This document shows, in pieces, positions 1-11,735 of a DNA stretch of 64,000 nt. The position numbers and the translations under genes were made by a program. The notes beneath the pieces were generated by a model. That model was not told the origin of the DNA. It ran no database searches and was given only the letters and a program-made list of their open reading frames with translations. The number at the start of each line of letters is the position of its first letter. Position 1 is the stretch's first letter. The stretch comes from Trichobilharzia szidati (taxonomy: Eukaryota; Platyhelminthes; Trematoda; Strigeidida; Schistosomatidae), in contig OX235272.1 in NCBI GenBank assembly GCA_944472155.2, positions 79,118,020-79,182,019 of the forward strand, given 5' to 3'.

Positions 1-1235
1 ATAATGGATATCCAAATGTCTTCATAATAGAAGTTGAGATAGTATGCAAGTAATGAGGACAGTGATTCTGAGGACAACAACCCACTCCATATACTCCTAC
101 AATCTTCAGGTGAGTTACTCAACGAAGTACTAATCACAATGCTGAGGAAATTGATTTAGACAACCTTTATTGCTGGTAAATCGCGACTCATACTTCCTAC
201 ACTCCCAATTGTCAATCACAAGTATCAAGAGTCTATACTAGCCAGCCAATATGAAAGATAGATGACAAGAACAAACTGTTGAAGACATTGTTTTGTAAAA
301 CGGATATCTTTCTACGTGTTAATATTGGTGTCGAGGGCAGTTGACTTCAAAATCTGCAGTCCACTGTGTTCCGAATTTGAAACAAGCAGCATGATTTTGA
401 AATACAGGTTGAAATGTCAATTAAGATACGCATTATGCACACCAACGTATCACCTTCTACAAAGCTGAAAGATGGCTGTAGGACAAACCTCAATATCACA
501 ATTATAATGACGTCATATTCCATGCTGGAAGCCAATCTACATGTATCTGTGGGTATACAAAGGGGGGAGTATTCTCACTTTTCCGGTGGGAGAGAGGGAG
601 CATTCACTTGAATGGCATTAGGAACAACTAAACTCCCATCTTCGACAAGGGCAAACGGTAGGCAACCTCTCCCATCCACACCAAAGTATATTCTAGACAT
701 TCGAAAAAAGTTCAATGTAAAAACTACAATAAAACTGTCAGCTCCAGGCTGAGAAATGTTAGTGAAACAACATCGATTTGTTATCCATTCGCAGATTCAA
801 GTCATTTCTCATAAACAACTAGCACAGGTGTGTATACTAAAATATTCTCAGGCCATCTCCATTCACAGAATTAAATCCACTCTCCCCTTGGGAGTGCAAC
901 ATAATATATTGTAACACCTAACGGCCAGCTGCTAGGACGTAGTGATATTGGATTGCTCTATCATTTAACCTGAGTAGAATGCATGGTGCCTTATTCTTAT
1001 AAACCATTCACAAAACCTAAAAGTTGAATGAGTCAAGTGATATCAAAAAATCCTCGGAAAATTAGGCCACAAATCAACGAATAAAGATTGCGATAATTAT
1101 GACCTTCAGATTGACTTTGAATTATGACCTTGCAAATCACTGAACAGATCGCTTTTGATTGGCCTTTGGTAAGTGGTTATTATTGGTCTAAAAATGAATG
1201 CCATTGAGCGACGTTTCTCTACCCAACAATTATAC
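1..1235. other. no gene seen
   Basis: AT-rich sequence with only short open frames that look random (no homology recognised, no compositional shift). No repeat of the families described elsewhere in this window was recognised here. Confidence 0.5.
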
Positions 1236-1239
1236 TTGT

Positions 1240-1392
1240 AATTATCGGTGGCACAGTGGTTAGGACGCTCGACGACCATCAACATGGTCGAGGTTTCGAT
1301 CCTTGGCCGACGCACACACGATAACAATGGTCGGTCTGCAAAATTTGGGCTACCGATATCACATGCTGAAAATTTCATACTATAAAAATTTT
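1240..1392 (+). mobile_element. Family B tRNA-derived SINE copy
   Basis: The copy starts with a tRNA-like head carrying a box A-like TGGCACAGTGG and a degenerate box B. The family body follows (a 'ctaccgatatcacatgctgaaaa' type block near 1350) and the copy ends in a T/A-rich tail. It matches the better copies at 15270 and 21339 with scattered changes. It is non-autonomous and presumably mobilised by a LINE. The internal pol III boxes are degraded, so it is probably inert. Confidence 0.8.
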
Positions 1393-1539
1393 TTTTAAAT
1401 GAAGTATCACCGACAGTAGGGCTAATTATTTTCCTCCTGCTTCTTTAATCCACTATAATTTTGTATATATTATAGTCGACCTTGATAGTAATCATTTTAA
1501 AATGAAACGAATTTACACATAGATTTGTGATCAGACTGT

Positions 1540-1830
1540 TATTTGGGTTGATTGTGACTAGCAGTAGAATGCAGGATGTGCATTTCTCCTTGTTCGGCAA
1601 TCACCAGCTGGATGTACCTGCATCTCCAATGAGTGATGATGTCCGTGCTGAGATTTGAATCCCTCACCCACTAGGGGAATTAACACATGCTAATATGACG
1701 AATCCTGGATTCCACCACTACTACCACCGAGCAAAATAACATCACGTTGGCCTTCGAATATATCGTCTAAGCGTCCATATTAGGATCCGACATGTTGACA
1801 GCGACCGAGCACTTCAGTCCAACATAATCA
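1540..1830 (-). repeat. Sm-alpha-like hammerhead repeat, degenerate
   Basis: On the minus strand, about 1563-1619 reads in hammerhead order: stem I 5' strand (ending CATCCAG), core CTGGTGA where the consensus is CTGANGA, a scrambled stem II, GAAA, then TGCACATC and the stem I 3' strand. The A6-to-G change and poor stem II make it very probably inactive. A second partial piece (CTGGATTCCAC, about 1712) lies in the opposite orientation. Related copies sit at 20.7, 41.1, 50.7 and 52.2 kb. The similarity to schistosome Sm-alpha satellite hammerheads is from family knowledge. Confidence 0.7.
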
Positions 1831-2109
1831 ATCAATGGGAAATGCAAATAAACCTTATAACAAAAAGAAATAATTGGGATCAGAGTGTTCGAAATGCATT
1901 GAGCACACGTTTTGATAGACTTAGTCTCCTAATTGTACAAAAGTTACGTTAACAATAGTGGTAATAAGGAGTAGAGATTCATTGAGGGATGGGGTAGAGG
2001 AGCGAAATATTATACAATTAAGAGACAAACAAACAAGAAAATGACGGGACAAAAATTACGCAATCCCTGTTAAGATGGGTCAGATCCACTGTAGATTTGA
2101 TCACTGAAC

Positions 2110-3215
2110 AAACTCCCTTCGTATCCACAGTTCAGGTTTTAACTTGTGAATTATCATTGCTTCTGCGCCTGTAGATAACTACGGAAATACTTAAGCGTTT
2201 CGCTTACTGTCCACATTCGATCAGGTGTTCCAGAGTAGGGTTGTGGGGTCACCACTCTTCCCCCTTTATAAAACCATGACTGTGGGTAAGTGTTCGATGA
2301 TACGTTTGGATAGCAAACTGTGGGTATGCCCGACATACCAAGCTAGCTCCACACGACTAGGTGAATTAGTAAATGCACATTGATGAGGCCGGCCAACAGT
2401 GGTAGCTCATCGTACACGTTCACCCGAATCACTGGTTTCGTAGATAAGATCACTCTGGGTTCAGTAGCGAAGGAGGTTTTCTTCAGTGAGAGGGACACGG
2501 GGTTTCTTAGTATTTCTCCCACTGAATTGTAGATTCAGGTAGAGAAGTTCTTTCGGAGCAGAAAGTGTGGGTCACTTTGTTGGTTTAGCTTTCATAGATT
2601 TTGTGATGAATTGTTCTTAGTAGTCATTTTCGAAGAGGATTCTCTTCAGAGTGTTTACCTCCTCTACCATCATATCAGGTCTGCAAATGCTTCGGATTCT
2701 GTGGCTCAGTGAACGGATCAGATTTCGTTTTGTCAATAGGGGCACCCAAGCGCAAAAGCTAGTAAGCTTTCTGTACATGGATACTTTTAGTGTTCTCCTG
2801 ATTCTCCTCATTCTTCCACATAATGAAAGTGTCGTCCACCTATCTCTTGTAAAATCCAAAGTTGTCAATCATTTTCTCTACATATGTGTTTTCTAGTTCT
2901 GACATGAAAAAGTCTGCAAGCAACGGACCAATTAGTCAGCCCATAGCTATCCTATCTCTTTGTCGATATATTTCGTTATTGAAAGAGTATTGGACGTTTA
3001 GGGTGCATCTGAATAGGAGTTCCTTCAGATGTTCAGTGGGTATACTGATGTTCATCCCCTGTGAATCAATATTTTCACATATATGGCATATTGTTTCAGT
3101 TAGTGGGACGTTCGTAAATAATGATACCACATCTAGTGAGAGCATGGTATGAATATTAACACTGACGTTTTCAATAGAAATAAAGACAAATTCACACGCT
3201 TTCTATTTAATACAC
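2110..3215 (-). pseudogene. Penelope-like element (PLE) reverse transcriptase/GIY-YIG, decayed
   Basis: Minus-strand pieces in several frames spell a PLE protein. In order they are an RT segment with 'LDVVSLFTNVPL' (about 3120), 'LADFFMSELENTYVEKMI' (about 2900), and the catalytic VDD followed by TFIMW (about 2830), with the residue before VDD now a stop codon. The linker contains 'WVPLLTKRNLIRSLSHRIR'. A GIY-YIG-like nuclease piece follows (about 2300-2350, 'YVGH...LLSKRIIEHL'-type, across a frame break). The RT plus GIY-YIG arrangement is diagnostic for PLEs. Stops and frameshifts make it a dead copy, and the RT fingers and 5' end are missing. A Gypsy element begins 130-200 bp away. Confidence 0.82.
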
Positions 3216-3347
3216 CACTTCTCCCTTAATAATTGACTGTCTTAATACCACAATCTGAGGATTAAACTAGTTTGTACTTCCATTTGGAATCCTGCAGAAA
3301 CGAGGAGTCTAAAGAAAACAACAAAACTTCATGATATAATATGACAA

Positions 3348-3481
3348 TGTGATTGTTATTTGTACTAGTAGTATTGTATCTCGCAATGACCGAATTACAG
3401 GAACTCAACCAAAACACTGAGAGGGATGAATTTAGGAATTTGTATTTGGCGGAATTATATTTCAAATCATATAATAAATAT
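3348..3481 (-). repeat. Gypsy element 3' LTR (134 bp)
   Basis: Direct repeat of 6999-7132 with only a few differences, for example C/T at the 'tctcgc' and 'tttcgc' sites and A/T near 3400. It ends in TGTG...(CACA on the element strand). The integrase frame stops inside it at 3462. The near-identity of the two repeats indicates a fairly recent insertion. Confidence 0.85.
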
Positions 3482-4610
3482 GAATTGAATGATCTTCGAT
3501 GTCTAATATTTTCACCATTCGATTTCCCATTTTTTGTAGTATGATTCCAACAGAAGGTCTATAGTCATTCCCTCTGTAATAATGTACATCAGAAGTCGTA
3601 GACATTAGGTGCCTTCTGAGAATTCGAGATTTGAACAGTTTAGCAGGACTTTCATGGGTACTTGCATGCTCCGCATTGCGATATTGAAGTAGGAAGTTAT
3701 CTACACATCTCTCTAGCTCATCAAAATTCTTAGGACTCATTGATGCTATGGCACTCTTTAATGTTCGTACGAAATTTTCTGCCAAGCCGTTTGACTGAGG
3801 ATGACGTGGTGCTGTGTACAGATGACGGCAACCTATGTGTTTAAGCCAATCATTGAAGTTCTTCTCAGTGAAATGAGTACCATTATCAGTAACTAAGACA
3901 TCTGGAATTCCTTCTCGACTAAAAATCTTTCTCAACGCTCTGTGAGTGAATTTCGCATTAGGACTATCTGTAATTATAACTTCTGGCCATCTAGAATAAG
4001 AATCCACAATAATTAAAGCATAGTATGAATTTAAGAATGGACCACAGTAATCTGCATGAATACGCTGCCAAACCTCACAAGACGTAGGCCACGGTTTCCA
4101 CGATGACTTCCCATAGGACATTTTATGCAAACAGCTGGAACAGCTCTTCGATCTTTTGTTAATGTCATCATCAATTTCTGGCCACCAACATGTTAGACGT
4201 GCTAATGATTTCATCTTATCAGCTCCCAGATGCGCAGAATGAAGATCATCCAAAATCGCAGATCTTAATGTCGGAGGAATAATAATTCTGTCATTCAGAC
4301 ATAGAAATCCTTCAGGATGGACTGAAATCTCATCTCTTCGCTTATAAAAGTCCGGAAATCTTCGCTTACACTGAATATTCCAACCTCTTTTTGTTGCATT
4401 TATAATGCACCCGTAATATTTCCGAGTATCGTTTATAAGTCGAACTCTATCCACAGGTAACGGCTGGACTAACAAACAATCAGTGTCATTAGCAGAATTT
4501 TCAAATAATGAATAACGAGATAAAAAGTCTGCATGAGGTATATCCTTAGCCGATCTGTGTTCAATAGTGTTATCATATGCACTTAGTTTTAAACTACATT
4601 TTTGAGCCAT
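3462..4610 (-). pseudogene. Gypsy integrase domain (C-terminal pol fragment)
   Basis: This 382-residue frame covers the end of RNase H ('LSAYDNTIEHRSAKDIPHAD', about residues 9-28) and the whole integrase. Residues 124-160 form an HHCC zinc-binding region (H124, H127, C157, C160). The catalytic triad is D187, D242 and E278, giving DX54-DX35E, the canonical DD35E spacing. 'HPQSNGLAENF' surrounds the glutamate. The integrase would join element DNA to host DNA. The domain itself is intact, but it is cut off from the upstream pol frame by a frameshift and a stop, so the copy cannot make a full polyprotein. The C-terminus runs into the LTR. The first ATG is not a natural start, since the domain continues upstream in another frame. 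Confidence 0.9.
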
Positions 4611-4727
4611 AGCAGCAGATGACTTATTCGAAGATTATCATGGATTGTAAATGAATTTCAAAGCCCGATGATCAGTTACTGTATGAACTTTACTACCGAA
4701 GAGATACTCATACGAGAGTCTTATTGC

Positions 4728-6575
4728 TCATACAACTGCTAGAGACTCTTTCTGGGTTTGTGAGTACCCTTGTTCACTCTTACTTAGACGTCTTGAAATA
4801 CAAATAACAGGTTGTCCATTTTGCTCAAGCACTGCAGCTATACCCGTAGGAGAAGCATCTGTAGTGAGAACGGACTTATCTTTCGATGAAAAAGGTCTTA
4901 AGAAAGTTTGTTTATTAAGAAACTCCAAAGTTTTTCGCAAGATATCTTCATGTTGTTGTTCCCACTTAAATTGTTTACTGGAGACAATATCAAAAAGTGG
5001 AGATAACAGTTGAGTGAAATTGGGAATGAATCTGGAGTAAAATTGAAGAGTGCCAATCCATGATCTCAACGACGTCATATTATTAGGTGACGGTGCTTGA
5101 ATTAGAGGTGCCAAACGCCTAGCATCAGGTCTGAAACCCTCATAGTCTACTGTATATCCCAAGCATGATACAGACGACAAAGTAAAATGACATTTAGATG
5201 GATTAACAAGAACATTTTTCTCACAGAAGCGCCTGAACAGTTTTAAAAGACGTTGATTATGCAATTCGATGTTCGGACCATGAACTATAATGTCGTCTTG
5301 GTAAGACTCAACACCATCTAATCCGTCTATCATCTGATTTATTACTTTTTGAAATATTGCAGGAGAAACCTTTAAACCAAAAGGCAAGAACTTATACTTG
5401 AACAATCCAAATGGAGTATTAATGGTTGTTAATGCACTAGAAGCTTCGTCAAGAGGAATTTGCAAATAAGCATCTTTTAGATCTATTTTGGAAAAGTATT
5501 TTGAGCCATGTAGCTTGTAGAGAATATCTTCGCTTTCTAGCGTAGTGCAACTTTGCTGTAGAAGACGACTATTGAGTGTAAGACGATAGTCACCACAAAT
5601 TCTCGGTGTTTTTCCGTCAGCCTTTAGTGGTGTGACAATGGGAGTAGCCCAATTCGAAGATTCAACTGGCATAAGTATGCCCTGCCCAACCAACTTGTCC
5701 AACTCTTTCCTAACTGCATCTCGCAAACCATATGGAATTAATCGGCGCTTTAGGAAGATAGGATCACCCTCTATTTCAAGATGGATGGACTGAATCTGCA
5801 TGCCACCTACACACTTTGAACATTGAAAAACTAATTCTCTGAACAAAGATTCATCAAACAACTCAGTACAAAGTGAGATTTCAACATTTAACAATCTAAG
5901 GGCTTTCAATCCCAATAAAGATGGACCATATTCACTAACAAGAAAGCGGATATTCACAAAATTACCACTGTCTGACTTCAAACAAATGTTAGTTGCACCA
6001 ATAAGAGGTAGTTTATGACCAGTTATGCCTGTAATTGAACTAGTAGTAGGGTCTACCTGAGCATGCTTACAAAGCGATAGTAAATCTTTCTTAGAAATTA
6101 TAGATTCAGTACTCCCAGTATCAATTATAAAACAGTGAGACTTGCCTGAACTTGTAGTGAAGTTTCTCACTAGATGAGATTGAGTATTGTGAAAAGTTGA
6201 AAGAGACATTGACTTCATTTTATCAGACAGTTTGGGAGAATCATGAGTAGCATAATTATTTGAACATCTGCAGACAGACTTGATGTGCCCAATTTTACCA
6301 CATTTATGGCACTTAGCACTCCGAAAACGACAAGTGCTTCGTAGATGAAGCTTTCCACATGAAAAACACGGTTTGATGTTCTTGCTTTCTGTATGCATTC
6401 TATTACATGTGGACGGCAGTTTGGGTTTCTTTCTATGAACACTTTTATTATCAACTTTGGACAGCATGACATCAGACTCTGACGTAGTGGCAGCTGGGTA
6501 GTCACTGTTGACATCTTCATACGTAATACATAAATCCTTGGCAGTTTGAAAGGTGCAGGAAGGTATCTGAACCAA
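4728..6575 (-). pseudogene. Gypsy nucleocapsid-protease-RT-RNase H frame
   Basis: This 615-residue frame has two zinc knuckles: C70-x2-C73-x3-H77-x4-C82 (short by one in the first spacer) and C89-x2-C92-x4-H97-x4-C102. A retropepsin follows (DTG at 152-154, second half 'LLGLKAL' about 221-227). The RT spans about 270-440, with 'PFGLKVSPAIFQ' at 398-409 and the catalytic YQDD box at 425-428. RNase H starts about 570 with its first Asp at 573. The frame stops at a TGA (4728-4730) inside the RNase H 'SLAVV' motif, where the family has an open codon, so RNase H is truncated. The upstream gag lies in another frame because of a frameshift near 6735. The open frame extends above the first ATG, so that Met is not a genuine start. 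Confidence 0.9.
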
Positions 6576-6610
6576 CTCTTTCTCTAACTTAGGAATATTG
6601 ATTCCAGCAA

Positions 6611-6985
6611 TTAGACGATCACGTGGTTGAGTATGGAGCTGATCTCCAAAGTTGCATTTTGAAGCTTGTATCTGCAGTTGAAGAATAAAGTCTCTAATCT
6701 TCTGGTTGGGAGCACGAACAAGTTTGTTTCGAAAGTTGTTATGTGGAAGTGATTTGTTAAAAGTTCACGGAGTTTATCATAAGACAGAGAAATTGGTTTA
6801 TCTGGAAATGACAGAGTTTTCAGTAGGCTGTACGCATCTAGCCCAATAGCAGTAATAAAATGAGCTGGAATTTTGTCATCGCGAACATTCTTCGACATGC
6901 ACCATGCGTCGAAACATTCAAGATAATCGGAGATTTCCCGCGGTGAACCATTTATAGGAAACTTTCCAAGATTATTTAATTCCAT
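6611..6985 (-). pseudogene. Gypsy gag N-terminal fragment
   Basis: The start ATG lies only 13 nt inside the 5' LTR. About the first 80 residues read as a Gag capsid-like protein ('PREISDYLECFDAWCMSKNV', a helical, Trp-containing segment typical of Ty3-type Gag). After about residue 82 (near 6735) the frame is lost; the remaining 40 residues are out of frame. The correct frame can be followed in another register up to the zinc-knuckle ORF. Gag would form the particle and package element RNA. The fragment cannot do this alone. Confidence 0.75.
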
Positions 6986-6998
6986 TGCGACGCCAAAA

Positions 6999-7132
6999 TG
7001 TGATTGTTATTTGTACTAGTAGTATTGTATTTCGCAATGACCGAATTACAGGATCTCAACCAAAACACTGAGAGGGATGAATTTAGGAATTTGTATTTGG
7101 CGGAATTATATTTCAAATCATATAATAAATAT
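6999..7132 (-). repeat. Gypsy element 5' LTR (134 bp)
   Basis: Partner of 3348-3481. On the element strand it ends ...AATCACA. TTT then TGG follow directly, and TGG is the usual first triplet of a tRNA primer-binding site. The gag ATG falls inside that putative site, an unusually compact leader. The outer end does not begin with TG, so the exact boundary is uncertain by a few bases. Confidence 0.8.
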
Positions 7133-8615
7133 ATTAACAAACAACAGTAAGTATTTAAACAATACAAAGATAGAAATTGTCAATCACCACAGACAATTAC
7201 CGAACTACTGTCAGTACTGATAAAATCCTTTCCAGGCTGACACAGGCCTACGCCTCACCTTGTCGGTGGTAAGCCCATAAGAAAGGAAGTTTGTTTGTCA
7301 TACTAGCAATCTAACCCGATGTAATCAAAACTTTGAAAGCTTCAAGCTCGAAGTTCCATTTGAAATGCCAAAGCAATGTGAAGGGAAACTGATTATTCAA
7401 GAATCAGTCCAGTTCACTTCAATGTTAGATTTCATTTCTGTGACAATTCTATCTGTCCCCAGTCAAAAAAATATCTTCATTTCATCGATTAATAAATTAA
7501 TTTATTTGGTTCCAATATATCCATACACATCAAATAGGTTAATATTATCATTAGTATGAAGAACGTTAAGGTTTTTAATGAAATCGATAACATCAACCCC
7601 TATCATGAATATTCAAGTATCTACAACTGACAATAATAATAATAATAATATCGCATTTATAATATGCAAATAAGTAACTCATGATGTTTTGAAATCACTA
7701 ATGGATAGATTACACTGCAGTCGTCATATTCATTCAGCCATACATCTGTTAGCATTATATGTTAACCCTTCCACTAAATGCTTCATTCATTGACAAATCA
7801 CCAAATATAAACCTTTCTTCCTTTAGGACATTATCCCACCCACATGGTCACTTAACAGCAGAAATGTTTCTCTAAGGAATACCACGATTGAACCTGTTGT
7901 CAACACTGGTCATTCTAACTCGACAAACTCATCCTTCAAATAAATCAACAATGTGGACAGCAACCTTCTGAGGCGATACGCGTTCCAGTCCTCTGCAGTG
8001 CTGGATATCTAGTCATTCAGATAGAAAGATCGGAACTCTTCGTATGGAAGAAAATTATTCAACCACTTCTGCTATCATGATGACAATTCTGTTCTTTACT
8101 ACCAACTGGTTCTTTCAACTATTTATAACACTGATATTTCCCTCAAATTCCTACATAATATCAATTTTCCGTTGTTCCTGTGTGCATCCTGATTACAAAT
8201 CATTCATCATTAATTCAATTGCGTTAAGTTCTGTGCCTCACGCAAATCGCTAATTAGCTCCCGTTCGCTTTATTTCATCGTTCTCATTTGCCTCGATCTC
8301 TTCCAACTAACAAACAAGATCATAGCATAACATAGGATCACTTTTCAAATCTACTACTCTTATTTCATTGCATCATTCGGAGTGCTAAAATTCATGAAAT
8401 GTGTCGTGCATAACTTGTATGCAATGTATCGGTAATTCAACTCCAATTCTCATCAGATCAACGAATTAAGAAATGAAAATAATAATTGATGGCGAATTCG
8501 TCACCTAGATACACCGGTGAACACTACGTAAATAAATATTCCATTACTTCAGTGAACACAACTGCACCAAAATGGAGATAACTGAAATGGAGGCTCACAA
8601 TGAGCTGATAATCAA
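7133..8615. other. no gene seen; (AAT)n microsatellite
   Basis: AT-rich sequence without recognisable coding content. A short (AAT)n tract lies at about 7630-7651. Confidence 0.5.
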
Positions 8616-8619
8616 CATA

Positions 8620-8817
8620 TATTTATTTTTTATTTCTGATTACAGCTTGATTCCACACAGTACTTTTGGTAGAAGTATGGGATTTTCAGCATGGATATCG
8701 GTAGCCCAAATTTTGCAGGCCGACCATAGATATCCGGAGTGCGTCGGTAGGTGATCGAACCCCGGACCATGTGCATAGTCGGGGAGAGTCCTAACCACTG
8801 TGCCACCGACGCACATA
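8620..8817 (-). mobile_element. Family B SINE copy
   Basis: Minus-strand copy. The tRNA-like head is at 8740-8817 (box A TGGCACAGTGG, box B GGTTCGATC), the body with 'gctaccgatatccatgctgaaaa' is at about 8680-8710, and the tail 'tgtggaatcaagctgtaatc' is at about 8640-8660. It is nearly full length, so it is one of the better copies. Confidence 0.85.
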
Positions 8818-10700
8818 ACATTGATTTAAGATTAGATACTCTTTCATGTTAGAAGCCTAGTAAAGTTCACTACCATGTATGTTACGTATCTCTAAAAATA
8901 GTTTGACCCATATGTCAAAACATAAAAACATCTTGGAAGAAACCGATTTCACACATATCATGTGATTTTGTTACCATGACCCTCGTGATCTATATTCACA
9001 CAGTCAATGTCTCCATTTATTATTTCATGTAATCTACCTTTGTTACAATATTGAATTATATTATAATAGTAACTATGTGAATGATTTATAAACTTCTTTC
9101 CTTCCATGTTCTATTAAGGCGATGCAGAAGTGAGAAATGATGATCACATTAGTGACTCAGGATTCATGATCATCACCTTCCGAGATGACCACGTTTTCCT
9201 GAAATCACTAGTCATCTAGTGGCTAATACTTAACTAAATAACTTCGAGAAATACTCCTCTCAAATCTCCCATAGGCAACTTGTCATAAATGCAGTTCGTC
9301 AGAGGGAATGAGACCAAGGTTAGTCATCAAGGAATTTAGATGACAATCCGACCACTTCATCATTGAACTTTTGTTGATGGATTGATTTAGTTTATGCTAT
9401 TGTGCTAGAAACAATCATGGAATTTGTACCGCAGTATTCCGAATTATTGACATATTTGAAATCAACAATCACGTTGATCAGCAACATATAAGAAATCTCA
9501 ACATAACCTATGATCATTTTTCATCTAGACAGCCTAACTTTGACGTGGAAAATTAAGCTCTTCAATTCATGAGATGCATACTACCTAACAAGTAGAAAAC
9601 GGTTGGAAAATTCAACACATAAACAGGCACCTTAACTAAATTTAATTTACAAAATCAAAAATACTGATTGAAGTCAACAAACAAAACTAACATAAGCTGT
9701 GATTGAGATCTTGTTTTGAAAAACAAGAGAGCTTCTCAAAGAAACCATTCAGCTCAGATAGAATACCTGTCAGTTTTACATTTTACCTATCTGGAGGTTC
9801 ATAAAGAGCTGGTAAGCAATATAGCATACAGTTTACAAGAAATGCTGTTCCAGCACCCTGGGAAGTTTGACGAACATTGAAAACTAGTAGCTGTTCTATT
9901 ACTTATCCTGCTATAGTTCACTGATATGTTAGTGTTGAATGTAAACTGCTCCATGTTTCCTTTAACTCTTGAGTAACATGATGGTGATTATTTACGATGT
10001 TGACATAGTCCAAAAATAAATGTAGGGGGCATAATGGTTACATCCTATAGTTTGAAGGGACTCATGTCTGTATAACATTGGATTGCTAGTTTTGATTGGG
10101 TAGACTACAACTGTAGTCCGACACCCCACTATTTTCACTAGCCTATGTTAACAAAGAGGAATACAGAAGTCTACATCAGATTTTGTACTGTTGAACTGTT
10201 GGTTAATCAATAACTTTCGGACGTCTTCAAGATGTATACTTTGACGTTAATTGATGTTTATTTTCCACATTCAGAGGAATTCAAAATCATTGTAATTATC
10301 CAGACTGTAGTAACCTACACTCTGCTGCTTATATATTTTTCAATTTTGTGAATAAAAGTCATCATTAATGTGATTGTAATTTGAAGTTTGTGGGCGCATT
10401 GATTGATCTTATAAATTAGTATAAGTTGAGGAAGTATTGAGATGGAATTGAGAAGTGATCAATCTTTTCATTTCATACCGAGATGTTTCAGTAGTCGAAT
10501 GAGTGACTGAGCTAAACATTTCTCTTTCTGAATTGAATAGAAATCAGAAAGTAGAGAAGAGTTCATGAACTAATTATAACATGATATTACGAAATCACTA
10601 TACGTATCATCTATGACATCGATGACTACCACTGAGAAGTTGAGAAACGGTAGTTAAGTGTTGTTCAGTCTTTATCAGTTTTCGTGAATAACAACAACAC
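8818..10700. other. no gene seen
   Basis: AT-rich, no recognisable coding sequence. One reverse-complement copy of the AGCTCTTTATGAACCTCC motif (three further copies at 23.1-24.2 kb) lies at about 9792-9811. Confidence 0.45.
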
Positions 10701-10717
10701 CAATACAACTTTCGGTG

Positions 10718-11480
10718 TGTCTTCCTTGATGATTATAAGTTTGCCTTTGACTCTGTACCTAGACGTAATTTGTTAAACAAGCTTCCTGCGATATAATAAG
10801 TGGTTGCATTCTTACTATTCTGATAAGAAGCAGTACACTCTTTACAATGGGAAGTCCTCCATTGCTTCACTTACCCTAGCTGGTGTTCCTCAAGGAGCTG
10901 TTCTTTCTCCTCTTCTGTTTTCTTTCTTCTAAAATGAATTGTCCCATTCTGACGAAGCCAGTTTTATTAATTATGCCAACAATCTGACTATATCTCTGCC
11001 TATTACTTCTCATTCAGACTGTTCCAAAATTATTCACTGGTCCTTGTCAAACTATCTTAAACTAAGTCTCTCCAAATGTCACAGGGTTAATTTCACCTTC
11101 AGACACAAACACTATTTCCATGAACTGGTTCGTTCCTATGAAGTGGAATGTTAAATACTCTGGACTGTGTATTTCGTCTGATCTTTCCAGGTCTTCACAC
11201 AGCATATTGATTTCCAGTGAGGATATTTGTCTAACCGTCTACATAAGGCAGTTAAGATAATCTGATATCACTCAATCTCTACCTTTACAGTGTTTCTTAA
11301 TTCCTGTTTTCTACCTATCCTTCTCTGTTGCTCCCTTCTCTGCTTAATCTTTCCTAGGCTTCTTAACAAAAACTTCGTCACATTGCGAAGGCCACTAAAA
11401 GCTGTCAGTCTTGTGAGTGGGCTTGCCCTAAACCAACTTGTTAGTACTGTTTTAGATAGACACACAAGAAACTAGCAAAT
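10718..11480 (+). pseudogene. CR1-like LINE reverse transcriptase remnant
   Basis: Read across three frames on the plus strand, this gives 'VFLDDYKFAFDSVPR' (RT block A), 'KKQYTLYNGKSS', 'GVPQGAVLSPLLF' (the GVPQG block), 'FINYANN' in place of the catalytic YADD, 'LSNYLKLSLSKC', and a C-terminal 'NSCFLPILLCCS...VLDRHTRN' segment. These blocks and their order match CR1/Jockey-type non-LTR RTs. The second catalytic aspartate is changed, and stops and frameshifts are frequent, so the copy is dead. The same C-terminal segment recurs on the minus strand at 63.6-63.9 kb. Confidence 0.78.
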
Positions 11481-11659
11481 ATTATCATGTCACACCCTGA
11501 AAATCCTCTCTGTACACATCTGTCTCCTTGCATCTTATCAGTTGGAACTAGAAGCAACAATAGCTTATATGGCACAATATTTATGTGGTGAGAAAAGTGT
11601 AAGGCAGGACATTACCAATTCACTGAGAAACACTAAGTAAACAGCCCTTTTACTCTTTT

Positions 11660-11735
11660 TACCGATAATATCACATGCTGAAAATTCCATACCTGTACCA
11701 AAAAATACGGTGTGCAATCAAGCTGTAATCAAAAA
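11660..11735 (+). repeat. Family B SINE tail (or CR1-like LINE 3' end)
   Basis: Only the 3' 75 bp of family B is present, from 'taccgatatcac' to the A-rich tail. It lies 180 bp after the CR1-like remnant and in the same orientation, so it may be the LINE's own 3' end rather than a truncated SINE. A weaker match is at about 11905-11940. Confidence 0.6.

Larger units (their letters stand above)
3348..7132 (-). mobile_element. Gypsy/Ty3-type LTR retrotransposon, non-autonomous by decay
   Basis: The element runs on the minus strand with the order gag - protease - RT - RNase H - integrase, bounded by 134-bp direct repeats at 3348-3481 and 6999-7132. This order is the Gypsy (Metaviridae) order. 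At about 3.8 kb it is short for the group, mainly because the LTRs and the 5' leader are tiny. At least three lesions break the coding region: a frameshift near 6735 in gag, a TGA at 4728-4730 in RNase H, and a frameshift between 4611 and 4727. The gag frame past the first shift runs straight on into the protease/RT frame, so the ancestor probably had a single gag-pol frame. No clear target-site duplication or polypurine tract was seen. Schistosomes carry several Gypsy families (Boudicca, Saci); I cannot assign this copy to one. Confidence 0.88.

Noticed and set aside
3348..3469. LTR boundary placed at TG...CA, giving 122 bp
   Set aside because: The two repeats stay identical for 12 bp beyond that point, including outside the 5' LTR, so the shared 134 bp was used.
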